In this document: positions 51,024 to 58,753 of the stretch, piece by piece
Numbering within the stretch: the first letter of the stretch is position 1
How the letters are laid out: each line of letters begins with the position of its first letter
Assembly (NCBI RefSeq): GCF_010977575.1
Contig: NZ_CP048812.1
Location: 3,472,001 to 3,536,000 of the forward strand
Direction: 5' to 3'
DNA: 64,000 nt
Source: Halomonas socia
Lineage (GTDB): Bacteria > Pseudomonadota > Gammaproteobacteria > Pseudomonadales > Halomonadaceae
Position numbers and translations under genes: made by a program
Notes under the pieces: model-generated
Told to the model about the DNA's origin: nothing
The model's database searches: none
The model's input: only the letters and a program-made list of their open reading frames with translations

Positions 51024-52730
51024 TCAAAGCTGAAAGTCGGTGGGGTCGACCACTTCTTTCAGTTTGCCGATCATTGTCAGGTCCTTGGCCGTCAGTACAG
51101 TGTCGAGTGTCGAGTCTTGAAAGGCCAGATTCTTGACGACGCGGACCTGGCTTGGCATCCCTCCGCGGTCGATTTCCATGACCCAGGCGAGAAAACCGCC
51201 CGAGTATTTGGTCAGGCTGCCCACCGGATAAAAGCCGTAACGGTGAACGTGGCGAATCAGGCATTTCCTGTCGTAACCGCCGTGGCCGTATACCCAGCGG
51301 TAGGCTTCCAGGGGTGTCAGCGCCGAGCGGCCATTGCGCGCATGGGTGAGCGTATCGATGATCTTGATCACCGAGGCGATACGCAATAGGGCCGGTAGTG
51401 TGTCGGCCATTTTGCCATTCGGGTAGCCGCTGCCGTCGAGCCGCTCGTTAATGCCGCCGACGAGATTGCCGAGAATGGGGCTGGGGGACCAGTCGATCTG
51501 GCGTAACCGCTGCTCCAGTGTCTCCACATGCTGCTTCAGAATGCTCCGTTGCGATGCGCCCAGGCTGGTATCCAGCGAGGGCAGTCGCTCGCTGAGAAGC
51601 AAAGGCTTGCCCATGACATGCAGCAGGGCGCCGGCAACCGCCTCTCGCGCATCGCCTGCCAGCTCGGGTCGAGCCAGCAGGGTGTCTCCCAGCAAGGCGG
51701 CAACGCGTACGGAGTGCTGCACCCACGATGCTTCCTCGTTGAGATAGTGCAGGGCATATAAGAGCTGCTGGCGACTGCTTTCGGCCAGGTGCAGCAGGGT
51801 ATCCGAGCTTTCGTAAAGCAGATCTTCGGGAAACGGGCGCTCGTTTTTCAGCAAATGCAGCATGATATGCTGCTGACGCGCCACCTCCTTGATGGTGTGG
51901 ACCATGGGCGACAGTTTCTTGCGCCTCTTATTGACCGAGTTGGGCGGTCTTGTGTAGTTCCGGTTGACGAGAAACAGTGGCGATGCCCTGCCGCGCCGGC
52001 TTTCCATGCCTGTACGTCTGGCCAGCTCCGACTCGGACTCGGCCACGATGTAGAGCAGACGCTGCTGTGTCTCCCGGTCGAGGTCGATGAAACGAACACC
52101 AATCGCCACGTGCCGCGTGCGACCGAAGGGGCGTATATTGCGGATCGAGCCCCGCATGCGCAGGCGCTCTCCGTTGGGAAAATCGATGGCAACAGTGGGT
52201 ATCTGTTGATTGATCGATAGAGGCGTGCTTGCTGTCAATGGGATTTCGAGCATGCAACCGCCGATCGATAGGTTGCACAACCGAGCCCCGAGAGTGAGGC
52301 TGCCGGTGAATACTTCAAGAGAAACCGAGGCTGACATACCCTGAATGAATGGCACTCTGACGCCGCCTGGCTTCTCGGTGACCAACAGCGTGTCGCCCAG
52401 CGTGCAGCGAATCTCGAACAGACCATTGCTGATTCTGTCGCAGGTCGCCGGGACGTTTTCGAAGCACAGTAGCTCAGAGCTATCGTCCCTGTTGATGTTT
52501 TCCAGGTCGAAGGAGGCCAGTCCGCCGGGCAGGTAATCACCGATATTGCCCATCGGGCAGAAGACCTGAAGTACCAGGAGCCTTTTCCCGATGTCGATGC
52601 CTGCTATCTGCGCTGCCAACGGGTGTGCCCCGGGGCCGGAAAAAATGGTGATATCGTGCTCGCCTCCGGCGACGCGTTCGATGGTGCGGATGGCTTGGCT
52701 AGAGAGTGCTGGCATCGATTTCCATCTCAT
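51024..52730 (-). CDS. YcgR-like/PilZ protein fused to a degenerate HD-GYP domain
   Basis: The protein is about 568 residues; starts at TTG 52745 and ATG 52715 are alternatives. Residues 10-125 resemble the YcgR N-terminal domain. A PilZ domain spans about 130-235 and has NLSIGG (the [DN]xSxxG motif), but no clear RxxxR partner. The C-terminal part (about 335-500) is HD-GYP-like. HSVRVAALLGD and DGSGYPNG are kept. The HD dyad reads His-Val (LLHVMGK, residues 371-372) and the HHE motif reads INE. It is therefore probably a non-catalytic c-di-GMP or signalling scaffold. It lies 31 bases after the REC-EAL gene and is probably co-transcribed. Confidence 0.8.
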   Translation of the reverse strand: MRWKSMPALSSQAIRTIERVAGGEHDITIFSGPGAHPLAAQIAGIDIGKRLLVLQVFCPMGNIGDYLPGGLASFDLENINRDDSSELLCFENVPATCDRISNGLFEIRCTLGDTLLVTEKPGGVRVPFIQGMSASVSLEVFTGSLTLGARLCNLSIGGCMLEIPLTASTPLSINQQIPTVAIDFPNGERLRMRGSIRNIRPFGRTRHVAIGVRFIDLDRETQQRLLYIVAESESELARRTGMESRRGRASPLFLVNRNYTRPPNSVNKRRKKLSPMVHTIKEVARQQHIMLHLLKNERPFPEDLLYESSDTLLHLAESSRQQLLYALHYLNEEASWVQHSVRVAALLGDTLLARPELAGDAREAVAGALLHVMGKPLLLSERLPSLDTSLGASQRSILKQHVETLEQRLRQIDWSPSPILGNLVGGINERLDGSGYPNGKMADTLPALLRIASVIKIIDTLTHARNGRSALTPLEAYRWVYGHGGYDRKCLIRHVHRYGFYPVGSLTKYSGGFLAWVMEIDRGGMPSQVRVVKNLAFQDSTLDTVLTAKDLTMIGKLKEVVDPTDFQL

Positions 52731-52761
52731 GACGGGAAATTGCAAATAGGTCGCCGTGTCT

Positions 52762-54012
52762 TCAGTGAGGGCCTGCTCCCTGCACGCGCCATGGCCATTT
52801 CTGCGTGGACGCTAGCCAATCGGCGATCTTGTCGCCGGACATGGGGCGCGCGATGAAGTAACCCTGGATCAGGTCACAGCCGATGGCGTCGAGAAATTGC
52901 CGGGTCGCCTCGTTCTCGATGCCTTCCGCCGTCGAGCGCAGACCCAGGGCATGGCTCAGTTCGACGATACTCTTGACGACCGAGCGTGATGTGGCCGACT
53001 GCAGAGCCGTAGAAACGAAGGCTCTGTCCACCTTGATTTCGGAGAAGGGCAGACGGGCGAGCTGCAACATCGAGGAGTAGCCGGCGCCAAAGTCGTCGAT
53101 GGATACCTGGAAGCCCTGCATCCGCAGTCGCGTCAACAACTCTAGGGAGAGTACGGGGTCGTCCAGTGCACTCGTTTCGGTCAGTTCGAGGACCACTAGG
53201 GCAGGGGGAATCTGGTGCTTTTCGCACAAGCCATGCATGGTGTCGGGAAAGTCCGGCAGCGCGAGATTGTGGGCGGAGATATTGACGGACAGTGAGGGAG
53301 CGTTTTGCGCCACGCCGCTGGCGAGCGTCTGCGGCCGGGACAGGATGCACGTGCGAAACCAGGAGAGTGCTTGCGTGACCATGCGTACGGTGAATTCGGG
53401 CATCAACCCGGCACGCTCTATTGCTGGAATGAAGCGTTCGGGAGCGATGGCTCCATGCGTTGGCTGTGGCCATCTCGCCAAGGCCTCGAATCCTGCCAAC
53501 TGGCCATCATGGCAGAACACTTGGGGTTGATACGCCAAGCTGAATTCGTCGTTCTCGATGGCTTGGCGCAGAGTGGGGGGGGCTAACTCCCCTAGTAGGT
53601 GCCCGAGAGGTCCAGAAGCGACGTCCGTGATGGGGCCTGTCCTATGGCCCACCTGTTGCAGTATCCAGTGTAGCTCAGGCGCGGAAAAGGGCTTGGCTAG
53701 ATGACCGAGGACCCGTAGTCCACGTGCTATAGCCACTCGGGTCGCTGCATCGAGCACCCGCGGGTCGGCACCACTGGTAAGAATGACATCTGCCTCGCAC
53801 CCTCGGCTGGCCAGCTTTCGGACGATGTCAAAGCCATCCGGCCCGGGCATGGACAGGTCGATCAGTACGCAAGCCGGGCGTTCTTCGCTCAGGGTGGAAA
53901 GAAAGCTTTTGACACTCTCGGTTATCCGTACTTCCAGCTTCGCGTTCCTCGCAATGTTCGCTACGGTTTGGGCTGTCTGTGTGTCATGCTCAAAAATCAA
54001 CAAGCGTTCCAT
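52762..54012 (-). CDS. Response regulator with EAL c-di-GMP phosphodiesterase domain
   Basis: The protein is 416 residues. A receiver domain (about 1-120) has phospho-acceptor Asp52 (VLIDLSMPGPDG), the switch Thr/Ser (ILTSGAD) and Lys (LAKPFS). A complete EAL domain (about 155-400) has GFEALARW, SVNIS, LELTETS, DDFGAGYSS, EIKVDRAFV, AEGIE and QGYFIARPM, so catalysis is expected. It hydrolyses c-di-GMP to pGpG under control of an unknown kinase. No histidine kinase gene is nearby. It pairs with the downstream PilZ/HD-GYP protein. Confidence 0.93.
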   Translation of the reverse strand: MERLLIFEHDTQTAQTVANIARNAKLEVRITESVKSFLSTLSEERPACVLIDLSMPGPDGFDIVRKLASRGCEADVILTSGADPRVLDAATRVAIARGLRVLGHLAKPFSAPELHWILQQVGHRTGPITDVASGPLGHLLGELAPPTLRQAIENDEFSLAYQPQVFCHDGQLAGFEALARWPQPTHGAIAPERFIPAIERAGLMPEFTVRMVTQALSWFRTCILSRPQTLASGVAQNAPSLSVNISAHNLALPDFPDTMHGLCEKHQIPPALVVLELTETSALDDPVLSLELLTRLRMQGFQVSIDDFGAGYSSMLQLARLPFSEIKVDRAFVSTALQSATSRSVVKSIVELSHALGLRSTAEGIENEATRQFLDAIGCDLIQGYFIARPMSGDKIADWLASTQKWPWRVQGAGPH

Positions 54013-54578
54013 ACGAATCGCCTTACTGTCTATGGGGAGGCGTTGAGTAGATCGACAAGCGGACTAGGTGCCCCAGCGAACCGCGGAACATGAGAGCCGG
54101 AGTGTATGCGGTATAGGGAGAAGCTCCGACTGGGCCCGGCGTATCAGTAATTCAGCCGCGCAGGCATTGTGTTAAGCGTTTCTTTCGTACCTGCTCCGTC
54201 GTCTGTCCTGCCGGATACCTCGCACTTCACACGGGTGTTATCCTTAACCTTGCATCCATGTCGCTTCGGACAAGAGAATGCCCGGCGTCTCGGCACTGGC
54301 CGGTCGCCATGATTTGTCTGTTCCTTAGCCATGGTCATCCACATGGCATCGCCACAGTGGGCGATGCCCGGTCGCGGCATTCATCTGTCGACGGCTGTCT
54401 CGGTTCGGCGAGGCTCCTGCGTAACGCTGATTCCGGAGTCCCGGCTTTTTAGCCATGTCTGAATCGTACATCACGAACGTGTGAGGGGTCAACACGTTTG
54501 AGGCGGCTTTTGTTCAGATGTGATGCTCATATGTCTACTTGGGAAAAGTTAATACTTAACAGATGAATAGGGAAATCC
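54013..54578. other. 566-base gap with no supported gene
   Basis: The left part is the upstream region of the REC-EAL gene. The short open frames here (54144-54380 minus, 54258-54452 plus) lack ribosome sites and domain character. The right 100 bases are AT-rich and hold the dyad at 54548-54560. The region may be a scar next to the regulator patch. Confidence 0.45.
54548..54560 (+). promoter_or_regulatory. Dyad operator candidate before the XRE regulator
   Basis: GTTAA-TAC-TTAAC is a perfect 5-bp dyad with a 3-base centre, 18 bases before the XRE regulator start. That is a usual place for autoregulation by a small HTH repressor. Confidence 0.45.
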
Positions 54579-55037
54579 ATGACGCGTCAACATAGTGTAG
54601 AATCTAGCACTCCCCTCAAGGAAGAACAGATTGACGCGTTCAGAAGCCGCATGGTCATAGCAATTAAGGCGGTGGGTGGTGCCACAAATATGGCGCGGAA
54701 GGCGGGCGTCTCTACCTCGGTCCTTAGAAAATGGCGCGCGGGGCAATCGGAGCCGACCTTGAGCAGCCTAGTGCGGTTGGCGCGGGCCGCTGGGCTCTCC
54801 GTAGCGTGGCTTGCCACCGGTGAAGGCGATCCGGAGGCTAGGCAACGCCACATCGACCTGGAGGCTTTGGAAGAGGTTATCGTCAGAACGCGGCGGATCT
54901 TCGACCAGAAGGAGCTTTTCCTCAAGCCGGAGGCCGAGGCCCGGTTAATTCGCCTGGCCTACGAGTTCTATATGCGACAGGGGCAGCCGATGGACGATGC
55001 CATCTTGAACGATATCGCAGAGCTGGCAGCGCTGTGA
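54579..55037 (+). CDS. XRE-family HTH regulator (phage-repressor-like)
   Basis: The 152-residue protein has an HTH at about residues 22-80 (GGATNMARKAGVSTSVLRKW, then RAGQSEPTLSSLVRLARAAG). It ends that domain with SVAWLATGEG, typical of prophage CI-like repressors. The C-terminal 60 residues are helical and lack a peptidase domain. No phage structural or integrase genes are nearby. The codon use at its start is less GC-rich than in its neighbours. A probable autoregulator, with unknown targets. Confidence 0.82.
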   Translation: MTRQHSVESSTPLKEEQIDAFRSRMVIAIKAVGGATNMARKAGVSTSVLRKWRAGQSEPTLSSLVRLARAAGLSVAWLATGEGDPEARQRHIDLEALEEVIVRTRRIFDQKELFLKPEAEARLIRLAYEFYMRQGQPMDDAILNDIAELAAL

Positions 55038-55130
55038 TGGCTGCCCGCTGACTTCATTTGGCCGATGGCTCATGAGCTATCGGGCATAAACTCTTCCCAG
55101 GTGGAGTAGGGCTGCTCGGACGAGGTGACG

Positions 55131-55373
55131 ATGGGGTTGGAAGGGCGCCTGCGCAAGCTGCGTCGCGAGGTGCTCGGCTTGTCACAGCAGGAGTACGCCG
55201 ACCTGGTCGGTGTCAGCCGCCGCACCCTGTCGGATCTGGAGGGCGATCGGGGCAATGTGTCACTGGCGGTGATGAATCGCGTTTACCGTCCCTTGGGCCT
55301 TCGGGGTGGGCTGCTTCCGAGTCAGGCGGACGCGCTATTCGAGGTGTTGAAGGCCGAGACCGACTGTGAGTGA
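55131..55373 (+). CDS. Small XRE/HipB-like DNA-binding protein
   Basis: The 80-residue protein is nearly all HTH (LRKLRREVLGLSQQEYADLV, then GVSRRTLSDLEGDRGNVSLA). It resembles HipB-type antitoxins. I chose ATG 55131 with GAGG 5 bases upstream, over GTG 55125. No hipA-like kinase follows, since the next gene is an amidohydrolase. It could be an orphan antitoxin or a stand-alone repressor, perhaps of the downstream palindrome. Confidence 0.78.
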   Translation: MGLEGRLRKLRREVLGLSQQEYADLVGVSRRTLSDLEGDRGNVSLAVMNRVYRPLGLRGGLLPSQADALFEVLKAETDCE

Positions 55374-55385
55374 TAGATGATGGGA

Positions 55386-55413
55386 AGCGCCCGGCAACTG
55401 TCGGGCGCTGTTG
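55386..55413 (+). terminator. Hairpin terminator after the HipB-like gene
   Basis: AGCGCCCG and CGGGCGCT form an 8-bp stem with an 8-base loop, followed by GTTGTGTGTG. The U-rich part is interrupted, so strength is moderate. Confidence 0.55.
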
Positions 55414-55427
55414 TGTGTGGAGCTGGT

Positions 55428-55474
55428 TTGACGCTTGGGCGGTCCTTCACTAGTCTATTTATCATGATAAATAG
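55428..55474 (+). promoter_or_regulatory. Promoter with perfect 20-bp palindromic operator
   Basis: TTGACG at 55428-55433, 17 bases and TAGTCT at 55451-55456 form a plausible promoter. Starting inside the -10 is CTATTTATCA followed by its exact complement (55455-55474). The symmetry extends to 26 bases with one mismatched pair. This fits a repressor site for the amidohydrolase gene 38 bases downstream. The cognate regulator is unknown. Confidence 0.65.
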
Positions 55475-55512
55475 GCTGGCGTCGCGTCGCTGCCACCACC
55501 AAGGACGACACC

Positions 55513-56769
55513 ATGAGCCTTACTTACGAACGCGCCGGTGCGCTGGCCTGGCAGTGGCTGGAGGAGATCGCGCGGGTCAGCGAGACCGACGATCCGGATC
55601 GCGATGGGGTGACCCGGCTGTGCGCCACCCGCGAGCACCGTGAGGCGCTGGACATGTTGAGCGGCTGGATGCGTGACGCCGGCATGACGGTGCGCAGCGA
55701 CAATGGCGCCAACCTGATCGGGCGCTATGCCAGTGCCAACCCCGACGCACGAACGCTGCTCCTTGGCTCTCACCAGGACACCGTGCCCCATGGCGGCAAG
55801 TACGACGGCATCATGGGCGTGCTGCTGCCCCTGGCGTTGGTCCACTACCTCAATCATCACGCCATAGCGCTGCCGTTCCACCTCGACGTGGTGGCCTTCA
55901 GTGACGAGGAGGGCACGCGCTTCAGCTCGACGCTGCTCGGCTCCAAGGTGCTGGCGGGGATCTTCGATCCGGCGATGCTCGAAGCGGAGGACGATCAAGG
56001 CGTGATGCTGGGTCAGGCGCTGATCGACTTCGGCTGCGACCCCGAGCGCATCGAAGAGGATAGCTACCCACCCGGCGAGGCGCTGGGCTTCGTCGAGGTA
56101 CATATCGAGCAGGGCCCCCAGCTCGAGACCGAGGGACTGCCGATCGGCGTGGTCAGTGCGATCACCGGTATCGAGCGTCACAAGCTAAGTATCCATGGCC
56201 TGGCTGGCCACGCCGGCACGGTGCCGATGCAGCTTCGCCAGGATGCCCTGGTGGGGGCAGCCCGGGTGATTGGCCTGGTCGATGAGCTGTGCAAGGCGAC
56301 CGATGAGCTGGTTGGTGTGGTGGGCAAGATCGACAACTCGCCCAACGGCGTCAACGTGATCCCGCAGCGTACCGATCTCACCATCGAGCTGCGCTCCCCC
56401 GACGATGCCATTCGCCTGGCCGCCCGCGAGACGCTGCTGGCGCGCATCGACGCGGCGCTGGCCGAGCTCGACCTGCGCCTCGAGCAGCGGCTGATCTACG
56501 AGCAGGCCGCAGTGCAGTGTGCTCCGGCGCTGGTGAGTCGACTCGAGGCCGCGGTCGCGGCCAGCGGCGTGACGCCGCGCACCCTGTTCAGCGGCGCCGG
56601 CCACGATGGCCTGGCGATGCAGGCGCTGTGCGATATCGGCATGCTGTTCCTGCGCTGTGAGCGCGGCATCAGCCACCATCCCGACGAAGCCATCGACCCC
56701 AGTGACCTGGGCGTGGCGGTGGAGGTGCTGGCACGCTTCGTTACCGCCGTTGCCGAGGCAAAGCGCTGA
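55513..56769 (+). CDS. M20-family amidohydrolase (allantoate/N-carbamoyl-amino-acid type)
   Basis: The 418-residue zinc amidohydrolase is of the AllC/HyuC/beta-ureidopropionase group. Metal and substrate motifs are LLLGSHQDTVPHGGKYDG, AFSDEEGTRF, EVHIEQGPQLE, GLAGHAGTVPM and FSGAGHDGLAM. It removes a carbamoyl or ureido group and releases ammonia and CO2. The substrate (allantoate, N-carbamoyl-L-amino acid or ureidopropionate) cannot be set from sequence. No allantoin or hydantoin genes flank it. The palindrome upstream suggests tight induction. Confidence 0.88.
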   Translation: MSLTYERAGALAWQWLEEIARVSETDDPDRDGVTRLCATREHREALDMLSGWMRDAGMTVRSDNGANLIGRYASANPDARTLLLGSHQDTVPHGGKYDGIMGVLLPLALVHYLNHHAIALPFHLDVVAFSDEEGTRFSSTLLGSKVLAGIFDPAMLEAEDDQGVMLGQALIDFGCDPERIEEDSYPPGEALGFVEVHIEQGPQLETEGLPIGVVSAITGIERHKLSIHGLAGHAGTVPMQLRQDALVGAARVIGLVDELCKATDELVGVVGKIDNSPNGVNVIPQRTDLTIELRSPDDAIRLAARETLLARIDAALAELDLRLEQRLIYEQAAVQCAPALVSRLEAAVAASGVTPRTLFSGAGHDGLAMQALCDIGMLFLRCERGISHHPDEAIDPSDLGVAVEVLARFVTAVAEAKR

Positions 56770-56777
56770 TACACCAG

Positions 56778-57785
56778 CTATGGAACGGCAGCTGGCGCCA
56801 AGGGCGGCAGGGGGATACGCCGCGGCCAATCGTCGCCGACGATGAACAGTCGCTGCCAGCCAGCGGCGCCGTGCAGCATCACCGGCAGCGGCGCTGCGCG
56901 CGCCGCGAAGTGGTCGCGGATATGGGCATCCAGCGCCGCTAGCGGCAGCAGCTGCGACGCGCTCGGCGACGCCATCCAGTGCGGCTTGCTGAGCCAGGCG
57001 CCGCGAGTGTCGGCTTCGAGTGTCGCGGTGAACTCGGCCCACTGGCGGTGGTGCAGCCAGCGGCCGTGCAGATGACCGGGGGTAGCTTCAAGGGGGGCGC
57101 TGAGTGTCGCCGCGTCGTCGGTCAGGCCGTGGGCAAGCGGATAGAACAGCGCCCCGGGCATTGCCAGGCGCTGCTCGATGCCATGCGCCAATGCCGCCTC
57201 GACCAGCGCCGGTGAGGCGAGCAACTGGCCAAGGGTTGCGGCGTCGGTCACTCGGTCGAGCAGCGGCAGCTGGTGGCGATGCAGGTGTTCGCGCTTGACC
57301 GCCAGGCTGTCGACGCAGCCGGGGCCGATCCAGCGAGCCTGGCTGTCGGCGCCGCCGGGGCCTTGGGGGAGGCCCAGATAGAACTTGATCGCGACCTCCA
57401 GGTGTACCAGGCGACCGTCGCCACGGCGCTGGTAGATCAAGTCGAGCTCGCCGAGGGTGCGCCTGTCACACTCGATGCGACAGTTGTGGGCGACCAGGCG
57501 TGTGCCGGGTGCGCTTGCCAGCAGGTGCTGCCAGAGCCGCTCATGATAGTGGCCGAGGCGGCCATTGACGCTGTCGCCGACGCGCCCTTCGAGTGCCTGA
57601 GGCGAGCGCTGCTGGTGGTCGAGATAGTCGTCCAGGGCCGGGCCAGCCAGGCCCAGCTCTTCGCGAGTGGGGCGCCCGGGCCACGGCATTGCCAACAGGT
57701 CAGGCGCGTCGATCAACCAGGCCAGGTCGCGAATCAGCGGATGGCTATAGCATGCAAGGTGGCGTTGATCGTGCGTCTGACACAT
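56778..57785 (-). CDS. DUF1853 family protein
   Basis: The 335-residue protein begins MCQTHDQRHLACYSHPLIRD. DUF1853 features include LIRDLAWLIDAPDLL and the conserved ELDLIYQRRGDGRLVHLEVA, which resembles a nuclease-fold core (Glu...Asp...Glu-x-Lys-like). The molecular function is unknown. The ATG at 57785 was chosen over a longer frame that shadows the OsmF-like gene. It shares a 54-base divergent region with osmF and is convergent with the amidohydrolase. Confidence 0.85.
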   Translation of the reverse strand: MCQTHDQRHLACYSHPLIRDLAWLIDAPDLLAMPWPGRPTREELGLAGPALDDYLDHQQRSPQALEGRVGDSVNGRLGHYHERLWQHLLASAPGTRLVAHNCRIECDRRTLGELDLIYQRRGDGRLVHLEVAIKFYLGLPQGPGGADSQARWIGPGCVDSLAVKREHLHRHQLPLLDRVTDAATLGQLLASPALVEAALAHGIEQRLAMPGALFYPLAHGLTDDAATLSAPLEATPGHLHGRWLHHRQWAEFTATLEADTRGAWLSKPHWMASPSASQLLPLAALDAHIRDHFAARAAPLPVMLHGAAGWQRLFIVGDDWPRRIPLPPLAPAAVP

Positions 57786-57805
57786 GCAGCCAGGTTCCTT
57801 ATACT
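57777..57805 (+). promoter_or_regulatory. Sigma-70/38-type promoter of the osmF-like operon
   Basis: CTGACA, a 17-base spacer and TATACT give a good promoter 35 bases before the osmF-like start. It overlaps the start codon of the divergent DUF1853 gene. The -10 form (TATACT) is also accepted by the stress sigma factor RpoS, which controls the enteric yehZYXW operon. Confidence 0.6.
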
Positions 57806-57839
57806 GAGCCCACACCCATTTGACACCGGAGCGGTTGCG

Positions 57840-58748
57840 ATGAACAGGACGTTGACGTGGATGAGTGCCGTATTGGCCAGCGGTTTGCTCACCCTGAGTA
57901 GTGCCCAGGCCGACGATCCGGTGGTGGTGTCGTCGAAGATCGACACCGAGGGGGCCGTGCTCGGTCAACTGATCTTGCTCAGCCTGGAGCGGGCCGGCAT
58001 CGAGGTCGAGGATCGCACCCAACTGGGCGGTACCAGCATCGTACGCGAAGCGATCATCGCCGGCGAGATCGATATCTATCCGGAATACACCGGTAACGGT
58101 GCCTTCTTCTTCGATATGGCCGACAGCGACCTGTGGCGCGACGCCGAGGCCGCCCACGCCGAGGTCGCGTCGCTGGATCGCGAGCAAAACGGCCTGGTGT
58201 GGCTGACCCCGGCGGATGCCAACAACACCTGGGCGATGAGCGTGCGTGGCGACCTGGCCCGTGAGCACGGCCTCGAGAGTCTCGAGGATCTGGCCGAGTA
58301 CCTGGCCGACGGCGGCGAGTTCATCTTCGCCGCCAGCGCCGAGTTCGTCGAGTCCGAGGCGGCGCTGCCGGCGTTCCAGGAGGCCTACGGCTTCGAGCTC
58401 AGCTCCGATCAATTGGTGGTGCTATCGGGGGGCAATACCGCCGCTACGCTGCGTGCCGCGGCGCTGCAGACCAACGGCGTCAACGCCGCCATGGCCTACG
58501 GCACCGACGGCGGGCTCAATGCCCTGGATATCAAGGTGCTCGAGGACACCCTGGCGGTGCAGCCGGTCTACCAGCCGGCGCCGCTGATCCGTGAGGACGT
58601 GCTCGAAGCCTATCCGGAGATTGAGTCGCTGCTGGCGCCGGTGTTTGAGGCCCTCGACCTGGAGACCCTGCAGCGTCTCAACGGTGATGTGGCCGTCGAC
58701 GGCGCCGACCCGCGCCAGGTGGCCAGCGAGTTTCTCGACGGTCTTTGA
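57840..58748 (+). CDS. osmF: OsmF/YehZ-type periplasmic binding protein
   Basis: The 302-residue receptor of the glycine betaine/choline (OpuAC) fold has a signal peptide ending near SSAQA. Typical segments are VVVSSKIDTEGAVLGQLILL, EIDIYPEYTGNGAFF and AYGTDGGLNALDIKVLEDTL. It leads an operon in the order receptor, permease, ATPase, permease, matching yehZ-Y-X-W. The inferred ligand is a betaine-like compound. The E. coli homologue has low betaine affinity, so the true ligand may differ. Confidence 0.92.
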   Translation: MNRTLTWMSAVLASGLLTLSSAQADDPVVVSSKIDTEGAVLGQLILLSLERAGIEVEDRTQLGGTSIVREAIIAGEIDIYPEYTGNGAFFFDMADSDLWRDAEAAHAEVASLDREQNGLVWLTPADANNTWAMSVRGDLAREHGLESLEDLAEYLADGGEFIFAASAEFVESEAALPAFQEAYGFELSSDQLVVLSGGNTAATLRAAALQTNGVNAAMAYGTDGGLNALDIKVLEDTLAVQPVYQPAPLIREDVLEAYPEIESLLAPVFEALDLETLQRLNGDVAVDGADPRQVASEFLDGL

Positions 58749-58753
58749 GCAGC

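Noticed and set aside
54144..54452. Two short open frames in the gap before the XRE gene
   Set aside because: Neither has a ribosome site, plausible codon use or recognisable motif.
55131..55373. A complete HipBA toxin-antitoxin system
   Set aside because: Only a HipB-like HTH is present. The next gene is an M20 amidohydrolase and no HipA kinase is seen.
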